The notes beneath the pieces were generated by a model that did no database searches, was not told the DNA's origin, and was given only the letters and a program-made list of their open reading frames with translations. This document shows, one piece after another, positions 1 to 10,832 of a stretch of 15,000 nucleotides of DNA. The DNA comes from Chromera velia (taxonomy: Eukaryota > Sar > Chromeraceae). How positions within the stretch are numbered: position 1 is the stretch's first letter; the number at the start of each line of letters is the position of its first letter. The stretch is taken from positions 1 to 15,000 of the forward strand of contig JAHBMJ010000136.1 in the NCBI GenBank assembly GCA_018398765.1, read 5' to 3'. A program made the translations under genes and the position numbers.

Positions 1-364
1 TTCTCCCTTTTCTAAAATTACTTCGTTCAAGGCCCTCTGGCTGCTAGTCGCGCTGTATAGACTGGAAACGATCCCGCTGAGAAAGACAGATGTTGCCTGA
101 CTCGATGCATTACAGTTACGTTTTGTTCGATGTTGTTTTGGTCTCTCCCATCACTCCTTTGTTTCGCCTTCCCTTCTCTCTCTCTCTTTCTAGCCATTCA
201 GTTCTCTACTTGGTAAGTTGAGTGGGGGCTTCATCCAATGCATCAAATCGATCGACCATGCTCTACCCCGGGCAGTGTGGAATGAGTGCTTGGCTGGCTC
301 ATGTGAACCCTTCGTTAAAACAGTAAAATGGCTGGCCGTTCCATTAGATTGCTCCCTTTTGTAG

Positions 365-1045
365 CCTCCATTGCCAAGCACGGTGGGGGACAAGTTTAAA
401 GGGAAAGGCAAGGGCAGAGGGAAAAGGGCGGCAAAAAAGATCGTAGAGGGTGCCTGGCTGTCCGACTGGTTGAAAGAAGAAACTAGAAACGTTAGAGACA
501 GAGACGGAATTTTTCCCCACCTTGCGAATCTCTCCCCTTTCCAATCAGAGAATCCGTCCAGACAGCGTTTGGCCATGCACCTTCTGAGTGAAAGAAAATG
601 GTGTCCGAGAAGTGAAATGATAGAGTGCAGTGTTGAACCTCTGCCAAAGAGTCTGTTGCAGTCCTCCGCAGGCTTCTGTATGCTTTTTAGGGCTCTCACA
701 GGGGGGGATATAGATAGAACCCAACCGGAACGGCTGTGCGATAAATGTTTGTCCCCCTCGTGTATGATCAAAGATGAGGTTCATGTTCTGACGGAATATA
801 AGGACACAGAAAGGGAACGGAATAGGCTAAAAGAACTGTACAAAATTGCGAAGCAGAAAGCACCCATTGACATAAGAATACAGATCGCACAACGCGTTGC
901 AGGTGCAACCGGGAGGGGTACTTCTGATAATGAGAAAAAAATGAAGGATATGGTGTTACTGTTGTGCACAATTCTGCCTAGAAGCGGATCCAAAGCTATA
1001 GCCGACTGTCTCAAGAAGGTCCATTCTGTCGATAAGGCAAGTTGA
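365..1045 (+). pseudogene. Decayed C-terminal tail of a non-LTR retrotransposon reverse transcriptase (probable)
   Basis: An open frame of 227 codons with no ATG near its beginning; it is preceded by TAG at 362-364. The N-terminal part is basic (Gly/Lys repeats), then LSDWLKEETR. Around 720-820 it reads RTQPERLCDKC followed by KDEVHVLTEYKDTERERNRL. A Cys-x2-Cys, an acidic pair and a His-hydrophobic motif with a following Arg-rich helix is the usual C-terminal signature of LINE reverse transcriptases, but the last expected Cys is missing. No catalytic RT motifs lie in the window; the element could continue left of base 1. A (TCA)n tract follows 130 bases later. It could instead be a spliced host exon, since TAG at 362-364 also reads as an acceptor. 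Confidence 0.4.
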
Positions 1046-1174
1046 GGCGAATCGATCCAATTGGCATGCAGGCTTCCTCATCCCCCCCCCCCATGAATGT
1101 GTGTTCTGGGTTGTCCTCAAAGCCTTGCTAGTGGCTTGGGATTTGGCGTCGCTAAATCTAGGATTTAACCCTCA

Positions 1175-1199
1175 ATCATCATCATCATCATCATCATCA
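1175..1199 (+). repeat. (TCA)n trinucleotide tract, possible LINE 3' tail
   Basis: About eight perfect TCA/ATC units, 130 bases after the stop of the RT-tail-like frame and at the boundary to AT-rich sequence. Many non-LTR elements end in a short microsatellite rather than poly(A). No target-site duplication was identified. Confidence 0.6.
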
Positions 1200-1328
1200 A
1201 TTGAATTATAGTATTATTTAAATTGATCTAAAATAAAAATTATGAAGTGGTAGATCTAGGCTCCGCATACGTAAACTATTAGTATTTAAAAAAATAAATA
1301 AATAAACTTAGGCCAAAACCTGAATTAG

Positions 1329-1420
1329 TTTTTTTATTTTTTTATTTTTGTGTGTGAGCAGGGCTTTGAGCTTCAAACTTGAAGTGCCTGCTTCAAGAAA
1401 ATAAATAAAAAAATAAAAAG
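1329..1420. repeat. Nested inverted repeat (fold-back)
   Basis: A T-rich left arm (1329-1349) faces an A-rich right arm (1397-1420). Inside, AGCAGG (1357-1362) pairs with CCTGCT (1387-1392) and CTTCAA (1371-1376) with TTGAAG (1379-1384). The whole could fold into one long hairpin of about 90 bases. Confidence 0.6.
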
Positions 1421-1800
1421 TAAAAGTGATTTGGGGCAATTAACTTTTTTATTTTTTTATATATGGGGAGCCTAGTGTTAGATTAATTTCCAGCCTAGGT
1501 TTTAGCATAACACTGACATAACATAATATTCACTCTTTATTACTGAGCGTATAGCTAGCATAAAGTACATAACCACGTTGTACTGTTATTTGTACAGTTA
1601 TGCCTAACTTGAACATGGAACCTAGTGGAACTAATCAATCAACTGGTCAATCAATTAATCAATCAATCAACGGAATGATATACAGTCTAGTTTCCTCAGA
1701 ACTTTCCTGAACTGTTTCCAGCATTTTTATTGGCCATATCACTACAATGACACTATTACTAGCATACACTATTAAATTGCATCCGAAGGTAATAAGTTAC

Positions 1801-1826
1801 TACTACTAACTCATGAGTTAGTAGTA
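1801..1826. repeat. Perfect 26-base palindrome
   Basis: Thirteen bases pair with the next thirteen without a loop, centred on TCATGA (1811-1816). No flanking gene explains it. Confidence 0.85.
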
Positions 1827-1964
1827 ACCTAGTAGGCTAGTAAAAATAGTAGGAATTAAGTAGCTGCATGATTGCTAAATTGATTATCATGGTTGTACAT
1901 TGAAAATCAATTGCATGGTATTGCCAGAGCTGGTGCCCGAGTCGTTACGGCTTCATTCAAGCTA

Positions 1965-1992
1965 GCGTCTGACACAAACCACTGTCAGACGC
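1965..1992. repeat. Hairpin, 10-bp stem with 8-base loop
   Basis: GCGTCTGACA (1965-1974) and TGTCAGACGC (1983-1992) are exact reverse complements around CAAACCAC. Confidence 0.85.
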
Positions 1993-2150
1993 CGCTTGGA
2001 GACCTAGTTGCACAGGGGATATTGCTATTGCCATCGCTGAAAGTCCTGGGAGAACCAATTTTTGATTGATTCCCTTTCACCGTCTTTCGATTTCACGAGC
2101 AAGCCACGTGTCAAATGCCGAGGATGGAATTTTAAAGAACCCGGGGCGTT

Positions 2151-2198
2151 GTCTGCCTGTTTTCCTGGGAGGCAACTCAAAAGCTCCAGCAGGCAGAC
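2151..2198. repeat. Hairpin in the 3' flank of the PPR-like gene
   Basis: GTCTGCCTG (2151-2159) and CAGGCAGAC (2190-2198) are exact reverse complements, about 150-195 bases beyond the predicted stop at 2346. It could lie in the 3' UTR of the minus-strand transcript; a processing role is inference. Confidence 0.55.
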
Positions 2199-2345
2199 CA
2201 AAGTGAGAAGCTGCAGCAGTTATGGAAAAAGAAACTGAAGTTTATGACAAAACGAAGGAGGCAGACGACAATAACACAAAAAAATCTTGCAACGGTCCCC
2301 AAGAAGGCAAACTACGTTCGAAAGAAGCGACATGGGTGTAAGCAC

Positions 2346-2506
2346 TCAGACGGCTTTGTAAGCGCGACGACGTAGAGATGATTCGGCAGGAGAGAAGAAG
2401 AAGAAACGGAGAGGTCCACTCAGTCGAGTTTGCCAAGGCAGGGGGACGGACGTGAACTTCAGGATTGAAGGATGTCGGCGAATAAGCGATAGTGGGAAAA
2501 TTGACA
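2346..2506 (-). CDS. Probable last exon and stop codon of PPR-like gene
   Basis: Acceptor CTTTCCTTTTCCAG; phase (two bases) fits the one base left by the exon ending at 2846. Encodes about 52 residues, rich in Ser, Leu, Arg and Phe, ending RRRAYKAV and TGA at 2346. The composition is not distinctive, so this exon rests on phase, the splice site and the stop. Confidence 0.45.
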
Positions 2507-2707
2507 CTGGAAAAGGAAAGAAGTGAATGCAGTTGTGAGTGTAGACGACGAAGAAGTAACAAAAACAGGGACAATGAGGACAATAAACCAAGATGACAAA
2601 AAAGTCAGAACAATCGAACGGAAGAGAGAACGAGAACCGAAGGGGAAAGAAAGAGAGAGAGAGAGAGAGAGACGGAAAGATGGATAGGCGGATCGATCCC
2701 TGGATAG

Positions 2708-2772
<65 letters not shown>

Positions 2773-5533
2773 GTCAAGCAGAGGAACACGAAGAAACGAG
2801 AGACAGAGAAAAAAACGAGAGAGAAAAAAACTACCGCTGACTGACCCAGAACTTTGCCGACGATCTCCTCTGTCTTCCTGTACCTCCTTGCTCCCTTCTT
2901 GAAAGCCCCACTTGTTCTCGATTGTCTCTTTCGTCCTGTGTTGTCTGTGTGAATCGCTCGAACATCGAACTCAACACACACCTCCTCAGCGTATCTTCCC
3001 TCTTTTCCTTCCACATCTATCCTCCTCTGGTTCACTCTGCGAATCTCCGACAGACCCTTCTCCTTCGATCTGACAGCCCAACGGCCAATCACACGGAGGG
3101 CCTGATGCAACGACGAGGCCAAAAAGAGATCCGAAACCGATCGAACGTCCACATACGCACAAATCATCAACCGTTCAATGTACGGAGCAACAAGCGGCCC
3201 CTCATGCAATGGCTGTTTGAAGAAACGGATTCTCCTTTTTTCTTTCCCCTCGCTTTCCTCTTCCCCATTTTTTTCCTCTTCCCGCCCACTCTCAGTCAAA
3301 AGCTGTTCAGATTCAGATCCCTGTAAAGTTCCTTCCCTCTTTTCGAGTCCTTCCCCCTCTTCGTCTTCCTCAGACCCCACAACCTGCACGCCCTTGTGTG
3401 GAGGGAGCCGCCAGCTCCAGTCCTCAGACATTTGTGACCCTCCCACGAGACGCATAGTGAACACGCTTCTTCGAGAGAGGCGCCTCTCAGGATCCAACCA
3501 AACAAGACGACAAGGGTCAAAAGAAGACCGTCGTGCCGTGTCTTCCATCTCCAGTCTTCCAGTCCCCCAGTAAGCGTGCTGGATCTCTTGAATGTTCGGA
3601 AGGGGGGGACTTCCCGGACTCACCGAGACTCCCGGCGGCAGCTCGACTTTCGTTTTATATTTGTTCTTCTCCTCAAAAAGTGGCAGCAGATCCGGAAAGT
3701 AGCCCTGCGGTCTGCGTTCGCGCTCCCTCATGACTCTCGAAGCTTCGCTATGAAGCCACGATTCACCATCCACCCTGCCTGCAGAGGGAAAAACGGCCTC
3801 CCCGTCCTCCTTCTCAGTCTTTCCCGGGAGAGCGCGAAAGCGGGGTGACATCTGTCTCGGAAATCGGCGTTCAGGGTGCGCAAACTTGTCCGGCAGTGCG
3901 AAAGCGCCGAAAGAAATCAAACAACGCTGCAGAGAGGGAAACTCAGAAACAGCCTCCGACCCGACTTTAGAGTTCCATCGGTCCCATTCAACCCCCCCAT
4001 CAGAGCCGACCTCGCCCAAATGGACTGGCACCTCAGGGCTCGTTCCATTTGCACTTTCCCCCTGCCCCCCTCCCTTTTGCCTCTGTGCCTCAACTTTTGC
4101 ATTCACGATCATCCTTCTGAAGTCCAGAGGGAGACCTGCGGCGTCCAGAGCCTGCAAGCAGACAGGGAGGAGACAGGGATGGATGCAGACACACAGGCAG
4201 CTGCAGGAAGGCAGACGGGTAGGCAAGCAAGAAGGCAAATAGGCAGACACGCAGGTAGATAGGGAGCCAGAACGGCAGATAGCCCGACAGACAGGCAGAT
4301 GCAGGCCGGGAGGCAGAGGGGCAGAAAGCCAGGCAGGCGGCAGGGAGAAAGGGGGGAAGGCGCATGGCTGAATAAGAACACAAGGAAGCGGCGAAACCAG
4401 AAGCGACACATCGTCGTCTCGTCACCGATGCACTAGACACATTCGCACTCGCAGCGGGACACAGAGAGAAAGGGACGGAGGGACCGAAAAGAAAGCGAGA
4501 GAGGGAGAAAAGGTGACAGAGAGAAAGGAAAAGAGAAAGAGCGAGGAAGGGGGAGAGAGAGGAAATCCGAGAGATATGTGGGCGAGGCTGGATGACCCGT
4601 CAGTGGATAGACTAGCAGATGGAGCACAGAAGCCCAACTCATTTCAGAACCATGAGGCCATTTTGCGAGAGAACGTCATGTCTACTTTCTCCCTTACGCT
4701 TCCACCGTCCGAAAAGAGAGAGTCAGACGAAAGTGACGGAAAGCTTGAACAAGCGAGGCTGAAAGGAAGGAATAGGTCGATTACGACCTCAACTCACCGT
4801 GTTAATCTCATCCAACCAATCCAAATCTCCCAAATTGAACGCAAACTCTGCCAAAAGATACGCATACTTCTGCAGAACAAACGGCGCAAACATATCGCTT
4901 CATTGACGTATTTTCGTGATCCATCCAATCGCTTTGTTACATCAGAGCACTGCAACACTGCAACAGAGACGCTACAGTCACTATGACAGAACGTGACGCA
5001 GAGATAAGCGAAAGAAGGTTACGGGAACTCAAGCAAAAAACAAACAAATGAACGAAAAGCATCAGCCCCCTTGCGTCTCAATATTTCCAACCCTGAAAGG
5101 CGAACCACCCCCCCGTTTCCGATTCTGCCCAAAGAGGAGCCATGTTGCATTGAAACTGTGTCAAAGTGAACGAAAAGCAGCAAACCGAACGGACCATGTA
5201 CTCTTCCAGTGGGTCGTCGGTCCGTCGATGTTCCCAAACCTCTTCACCCATACTGCACAGACACGTCCGCACCTTTCGGCACAGCGACTTCACTGCTGCC
5301 TCTGCTTGCACGGCCTCCTCCTCCTGATTCACAGCCCCACTCTCTCGCAGATCGATGAACGTCTGCAGCTTCTCCCGGAGCGGCCTCGCCTCGTTCGTTG
5401 CCAGCCCGATCAACGCACACACAGAGGAAGCGGACCTTTTGATGCCCCTCTCCGTCTCCATTCGCCTCAGACGTTCCAATCCCTGCATGAGATTGCGAAG
5501 AGAAGGAAGAACATGAAGGGGATACGCTTTGCA

Positions 5534-5571
<38 letters not shown>

Positions 5572-5572
5572 C

Positions 5573-5611
<39 letters not shown>

Positions 5612-8600
5612 CGTCCGTCTGTCTATCAGTCTATCTTTCTGTCTGTCTGTCTGCCATAAATAACGATGAGGCAGATCACGGAGATTGTTCTATTGGATCG
5701 ACATCGAGGAGACGATGACAGACATCTCGTCTGCTATTCCACAGAACCATGCACGAAATTGCTATTGACAAACTTGAAATGGAGACAGACGAGTGCCAGG
5801 AGACAGACTCTACTCACTCACCCTGCTGACCGACTGACGTCATCGAAAGACACAGAGGCCGCGATGTGCATGTGGTGCAGGTGTCTGACTGCCTCTCTTC
5901 GGGGTCTCTCGCAGGTTTCTCCCCTTTCCATCTCTTCCAGCATGCCCACCGCTGAATGAACAGCACCCGCAGCCAGACACGGCATCCCGACGCTTCTGTA
6001 TGCCCGAACCATTTGCTCAGACACGGACGTCGGGAGCGGACCTCCGACAGCTCTCTGCCAACACAAGAAAAGAAAAGGGAAAATTTGATACAGCACAAAT
6101 GCATTCAAAAAGCATTGACTCCCGCCGGGGCTTTGGGTTTTCGTGAGAGTCTACATACACGCATATCCATTTTTTCATCAACAACGCAAACACGCAATGG
6201 AGACATTGGGGCTGACACATCAATGAATCTCGAGGCGCGCGATAAAGCACAGAAAGAGGATACTGAAGGTTCACAGTGCAGCAGGAGACAAAAAGGAAGA
6301 AAAGAAAAGACCAGATGAGCGAGGGAGAGGGAAAAGAGGATCCATGCATGCACGCACGGAAGAAAGGAAGCACCTCAAAGCTGCGTCCGATCTCGATGGC
6401 CAGGGATGCAGCACCCCCGTCTATAGCTCTTCTCAGCAGAACCGAGAAATCCAAAGGAGTCAAGTGAGCTGCCAAGCCTGCATGCGTCAAAAGGTACGAT
6501 AAGCAAACATACACAGGATCGATCCGATGGAACAATTGTGCATCTCTTGCACCTTTGGCGGCATCACGGGGCCCCAACCCAACAACTTGCCAAAGCACTC
6601 AGATTCAATTTTACTTCTTCCCCGCATCTACATATCCAGCCAGCCGATCCATCCATCCATCCTTCCCTTCACTTCCGTCCCTTTCCTTCTTGCTCCCACC
6701 CAACGTCCAATCTCCCTTCGCCCTCCTCTGCTGTGCTGTGGTGTGCTGTGCTGTGCTTGACCGTCCCGTTCCTTTGTTCTCTTCTCTCCTGCCTCCGCTC
6801 CTATCCCGCCCCATCCCCTCCCCCCTTCCAGACCTACCAGCTGCTTGAAGTTTACGGAGCTCCCTTTTCAGAGCTTCCTTCGAGGTCCCTTTTTCGAGCC
6901 CCACCATCAGCCTTTCCTTCTCCTCTACGGGAGCCCTAACCCGTGCTCCCCAATCTCTCAAAGCTTCTCCCACAGGAACCTGAGTGAATGCAAACACAGG
7001 ACAGAAGAAAATGCAAAAACTCAAGAAGAAGCACATAAATGCCCACGCATAGAAACAATAAAGGCACAGCAAGAAGGCACGAGAAGAGAAGGAAGAGGAG
7101 AGCAGAGAGTTTCTGGAGGTGACGAAAAAGAACAAACCAGGAACTGGAGGGCGAAGTGGTGTTAAGTAAGAAAGAGATGAAAAAGGAGTGGAGACAAAGA
7201 AAAGCATCCATAACGACTTACATCTTCCCCCTTTCTTTTCTTCTCGAGCCTCTCCCTCCACTTTCGGCTCAGAGTGATCTCAACTCTCTCCCCTCCTTCT
7301 ATCTTCTTCAAGGGAAAGGCGAACAGTCTGTCTCCTCTCCCGAGGATCTCCTTCTCGAGTACCTCTGTGGGCAGGAGAGGGGGGATGTCTCACACATGAG
7401 AACAGCAACGTTTATTCGTTCGATGGAGGGATCCCCCTCTTTGCTTGCATTGATCGATCGATCAGAATAATATGTATCTTATCTCACTTCATGTGACCTT
7501 AACTCACACTTGGTGTATCCTTGAAGGAGTTTTTCACAGGTCCCTCTGCAGTTTTTACTTTTGGGAACCAGCTTCGATCAGCCACAAAGGATGTGTATCT
7601 GCCACTACTTCCTTCCTGCCTGCCTTCCTGTTTGATTGTGTGCCTGGCTGGCTGGTTGCAGTCCCACTCATCCACCGGGACCCACCGATTGCTTCCTCAA
7701 ACAGCTGGGCGTCTTCGAGGACCTCCACCAGGAAGGTAACTCCAACAAGATCGGCAGTCCCTCCCCAAATTCGCCCAGCCTCCCTCCTGTATATCGACAA
7801 GGCGTTCTCTGCACGCCTGGGTGAAAAGCAAACAAAAAAGACTTCTTCTATCCAGGTGAGACAAACGCTTAGCTCGGCAGATGGTCTGCGAGCCAACTGA
7901 CTACGCAGCAGGGGCAACCCACAAGCTGACCAACCTACCAGCCAGCAATGAATTGATCAATTAATCAAGCAAGCAAGCAAAAATAAAACAAAGGAAACAA
8001 AAAAGGCAATGAAGGGGGAAAGGAAAAAGAGAGGGAAAAAAAAAAGAACAAGAAAAGAGGAAGGGAGTAAGAAAGAAAACAGAAACACATACAGACCGAA
8101 AAGGAAAGAGAAGAAGGAGAAGGGAAGGAAGTTCGCACCCGCTAAAGGAGAGACGGAGTCAGCTGAAGGAAGCAACGGCAGAACTTTCGATCACCCCATC
8201 CCTCCCTCGCTCCCTCCCTCCCTCCAGCCGCGACCTTTCTTTTTTTGTCACCCTCCCTCCGCTACATGCATAATAATAGACACTGACCTTTTGAGAGACA
8301 AATTGCCCCCTTGCTCTTCGCGTTCAACGTCTTCCACTTTCAGGGCGACGAGGGGAGAGACGCAGAGGCGCAAAAATTCCCGAAAACAGAGCACTTCCAC
8401 CCTTCCTGAGCCTTCATAACGCTCTCTCCTCAGGTGCGACAGAAGCACAGACCCCCAACTCTCTCTTTCACCCCACTCTGTCTGTGGCTGCATGGAAGGT
8501 AGAAAGAAAAAAAGGAGTTGCATGGAAGGAAGGAAGAGACGTGCAATGACAAGGTCACAAAGCCACACAAGTCCTCTCTAGATTGTCTGGCGGACTCAAT

Positions 8601-10794
8601 CATTTCATCCTGTGACACCGCCTTCAAAGTAGCGCTCGTCGAGAACTTTGCTTCCAGGTTTTCTTGCCGACTATGTTTTTTTCTTTCAATTCTTTTCCTA
8701 CAGCCTCATGTCCTCTCTCTCTCTCTCTCTCCCCCTCCCTCTCTCTCTTTCTTCCTTTCTGCTTCCCCTTCTTTCTCCCCCCTGGTCGTCTGCCGATTCC
8801 TCGCTGACCCAAAGGAAAGAAGAGGCCGCCTCGATGCCCCCTTTTCCGGAGGAGGAAGAGGAAGAGGATGGGTTTGCCTCCAGGAACATTCTCTGGATCA
8901 GGCAGGCGGCAGCTGCATGCACATCCAGCAACACAGTAAGTCAACCAGTCCACTAGTGGAGGTATCTGGAGAAGATTCTTCTTTCTGAGGAGCGAAGTCA
9001 AGCGGGAGAAACACAAAAGCTACCACGCAAACAGTGCAACTCTCGTTCAGAGGGTTGCTCTGCCGCAGAGAGGCAGCGAAAGATAGCTGATCGATCGATC
9101 GATAGACAGAAGAGAAGAAAACAAATAGAGAGCTCCTTGTCCCGTTTTGTGTCTCTTTCTGTTCGATCTGCTCACAGACCCACCCTCCTTCAGTTCTCTC
9201 GGCCTGCCGCTCTCGACACCTTCCCACAGATCCTGCTGGGTACCGAGATAGTCCGATAAACACAATGCGGCCTCCTTCCGACCCGACCGAATAAGTGCCT
9301 CGGCAACAGCGCTGTAGACGGTAGGGGAGAGAGTGCAGCAGCAATTCTGCAGAGGAGGCAGTCTCCTCACAGCATCTTGAGCAGCTCTCCTCAGTTTCTC
9401 TTCTTCCCTCAAGTCTCCTTCTTCTTTCGGCTTTCCTGATGTGAGGAGAAGACTCGCAGTGGGAGAGTGCCTCCTGAGCCCATCCGCTTCTTCAAGCAAC
9501 AGAAGAATTTCGAGAGCCGCGGTCGCACTGCAGCAACGAGGCAACAAAAACACGATAAGAGAAGAGATGAGACAGAAAACGAGAAAGGAAAAAAGGGAGA
9601 ATTGGCAACATGCGTGGACAACTTTATGGTCACCCACGGGCAGCGTGTTTGAAACAGACATTGAAACCTTTCAGGAGTGGAAAAAGAAAATGCTCTATTT
9701 AGCTCCAATTCTGTCCTTCCTTCCTCCCCCCCTTCACCCAACCAACCGACAGACCCACTCACTCACTCACTTGCTGAAGCAGGACGTCAGGGTCTCCGCA
9801 TTCACGTCTGAAAATTTTGGGAAGAGCCGCTGCTCAAGGGCTTCCTGCATACGCACAAGCACGGAGAAATTAATGTACACACACCTACATGGAAGCTCGT
9901 GTGTCTCCCTGCCCCTTCTCTTCTGATTTTGTGGGCGTCTTCTGTCCGCACAAAGGCCGCAACAGCATCACTGACGAGACTGACCTTCCAGACTTCGATC
10001 CCAAAACGCCTCCCAGAGCCCTGAACTCGGGAAGCCAAGGCTGCGGACCAAAACTTGTGTCTGGCATATGAGGGGTCCGTCAGGACAGGCCACGGTAGAA
10101 CGTTCGGTCCTCTGCGGAGAAGTCTGGAGATATGCCGTCGAGCGTTGAAACCCTTCGGACGCTTAGAGAGCGCCTGCAGTTAAAAATCCACACCCACCGT
10201 CCGTGCTCGTTTTTCAAATGTTCCTTTGCACACACAAGAAGTGAGAGAGGAAACAGGGGGCAGGTACACACATCCAACCCAAGCACAATTGCTCACCGTG
10301 TGAGAAGAAACAGAAATCTCAAATGAAAAAACCCAAAGAGAAAAACAAAAGAATGTGGCAAAGAAAGCCGGACATTCAACAAACAGGTCCTTAGAACAAA
10401 AGGAAGGAAAGGCTGGTTGCCGACCCTGATCGCATGAGTTTTCTCCCTCACACTGTTCAAGGATCTATCCAGAGGGTCTCGCGTGTCCTGCGAGAGAACA
10501 AAGACAACACATATGTTTATACACAGAGCCGACAGGCAGAGAGAGAGAGAGAGAGAGCATTTCAGGAGATACGCAGGAAAGGACAGATTTTCCCATGTCA
10601 CCAAAACCCTCTTCTGCTGGTCGTCCCTGTAATTTTCTCCATCCCAAGCGCTCTTCTCTTCCAAGAAATTCAGATACGAAACACAGAAGGCGGGCTGCTG
10701 CTTCTCTCCTACCCTACCACTCCCCTCACTGCCCCGACTCCCCACATCTCTTTTCTAACACACACACACACACACACATACACACACATACACA

Positions 10795-10832
<38 letters not shown>

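Larger units (their letters stand above)
1200..1920. other. AT-rich gene-poor island
   Basis: No convincing coding frame. The stretch is visibly richer in A and T than the rest of the window, with runs such as AAATAAATAAATAAA, TCAA-type repeats (1632-1671), a fold-back at 1329-1420 and a palindrome at 1801-1826. It may be a non-autonomous transposable element or ordinary intergenic DNA. Confidence 0.5.

Noticed and set aside
190-771. Minus-strand open frame of 193 codons opposite the RT-tail-like frame
   Set aside because: It overlaps the plus-strand frame antisense, has no recognisable motif, and its composition mirrors the opposite strand.
1726-1731. AATAAA on the minus strand as a poly(A) signal
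   Set aside because: It lies about 600 bases beyond the predicted stop in AT-rich sequence where the hexamer is expected by chance.
2222-2340. Plus-strand 39-codon frame starting at an ATG
   Set aside because: Short, Lys/Glu-rich, with no splice or promoter support; it lies in the 3' flank of the minus-strand gene.
2593-2844. Plus-strand frame through the GA/CA microsatellites
   Set aside because: It is translated simple repeat (Arg-Glu and Thr-His runs) lying in an inferred intron of the opposite strand.
4640-4770. Possible extra exon or early stop between the exons at 4869-4798 and 4151-2846
   Set aside because: A pyrimidine tract and AG at about 4769 look like an acceptor, but the frames there stop quickly. 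Direct joining of the flanking exons is phase 0 to phase 0 and completes a PPR-like repeat.
5048-5659. Plus-strand frame of 203 codons
   Set aside because: It is antisense to the well-supported exon 5482-5195 and then runs into the TGTC microsatellite.
9088-9104. (GATC)n run as a possible regulatory site or origin
   Set aside because: Short simple repeats of GATC also occur at 7451-7463 and look like ordinary intronic microsatellites.
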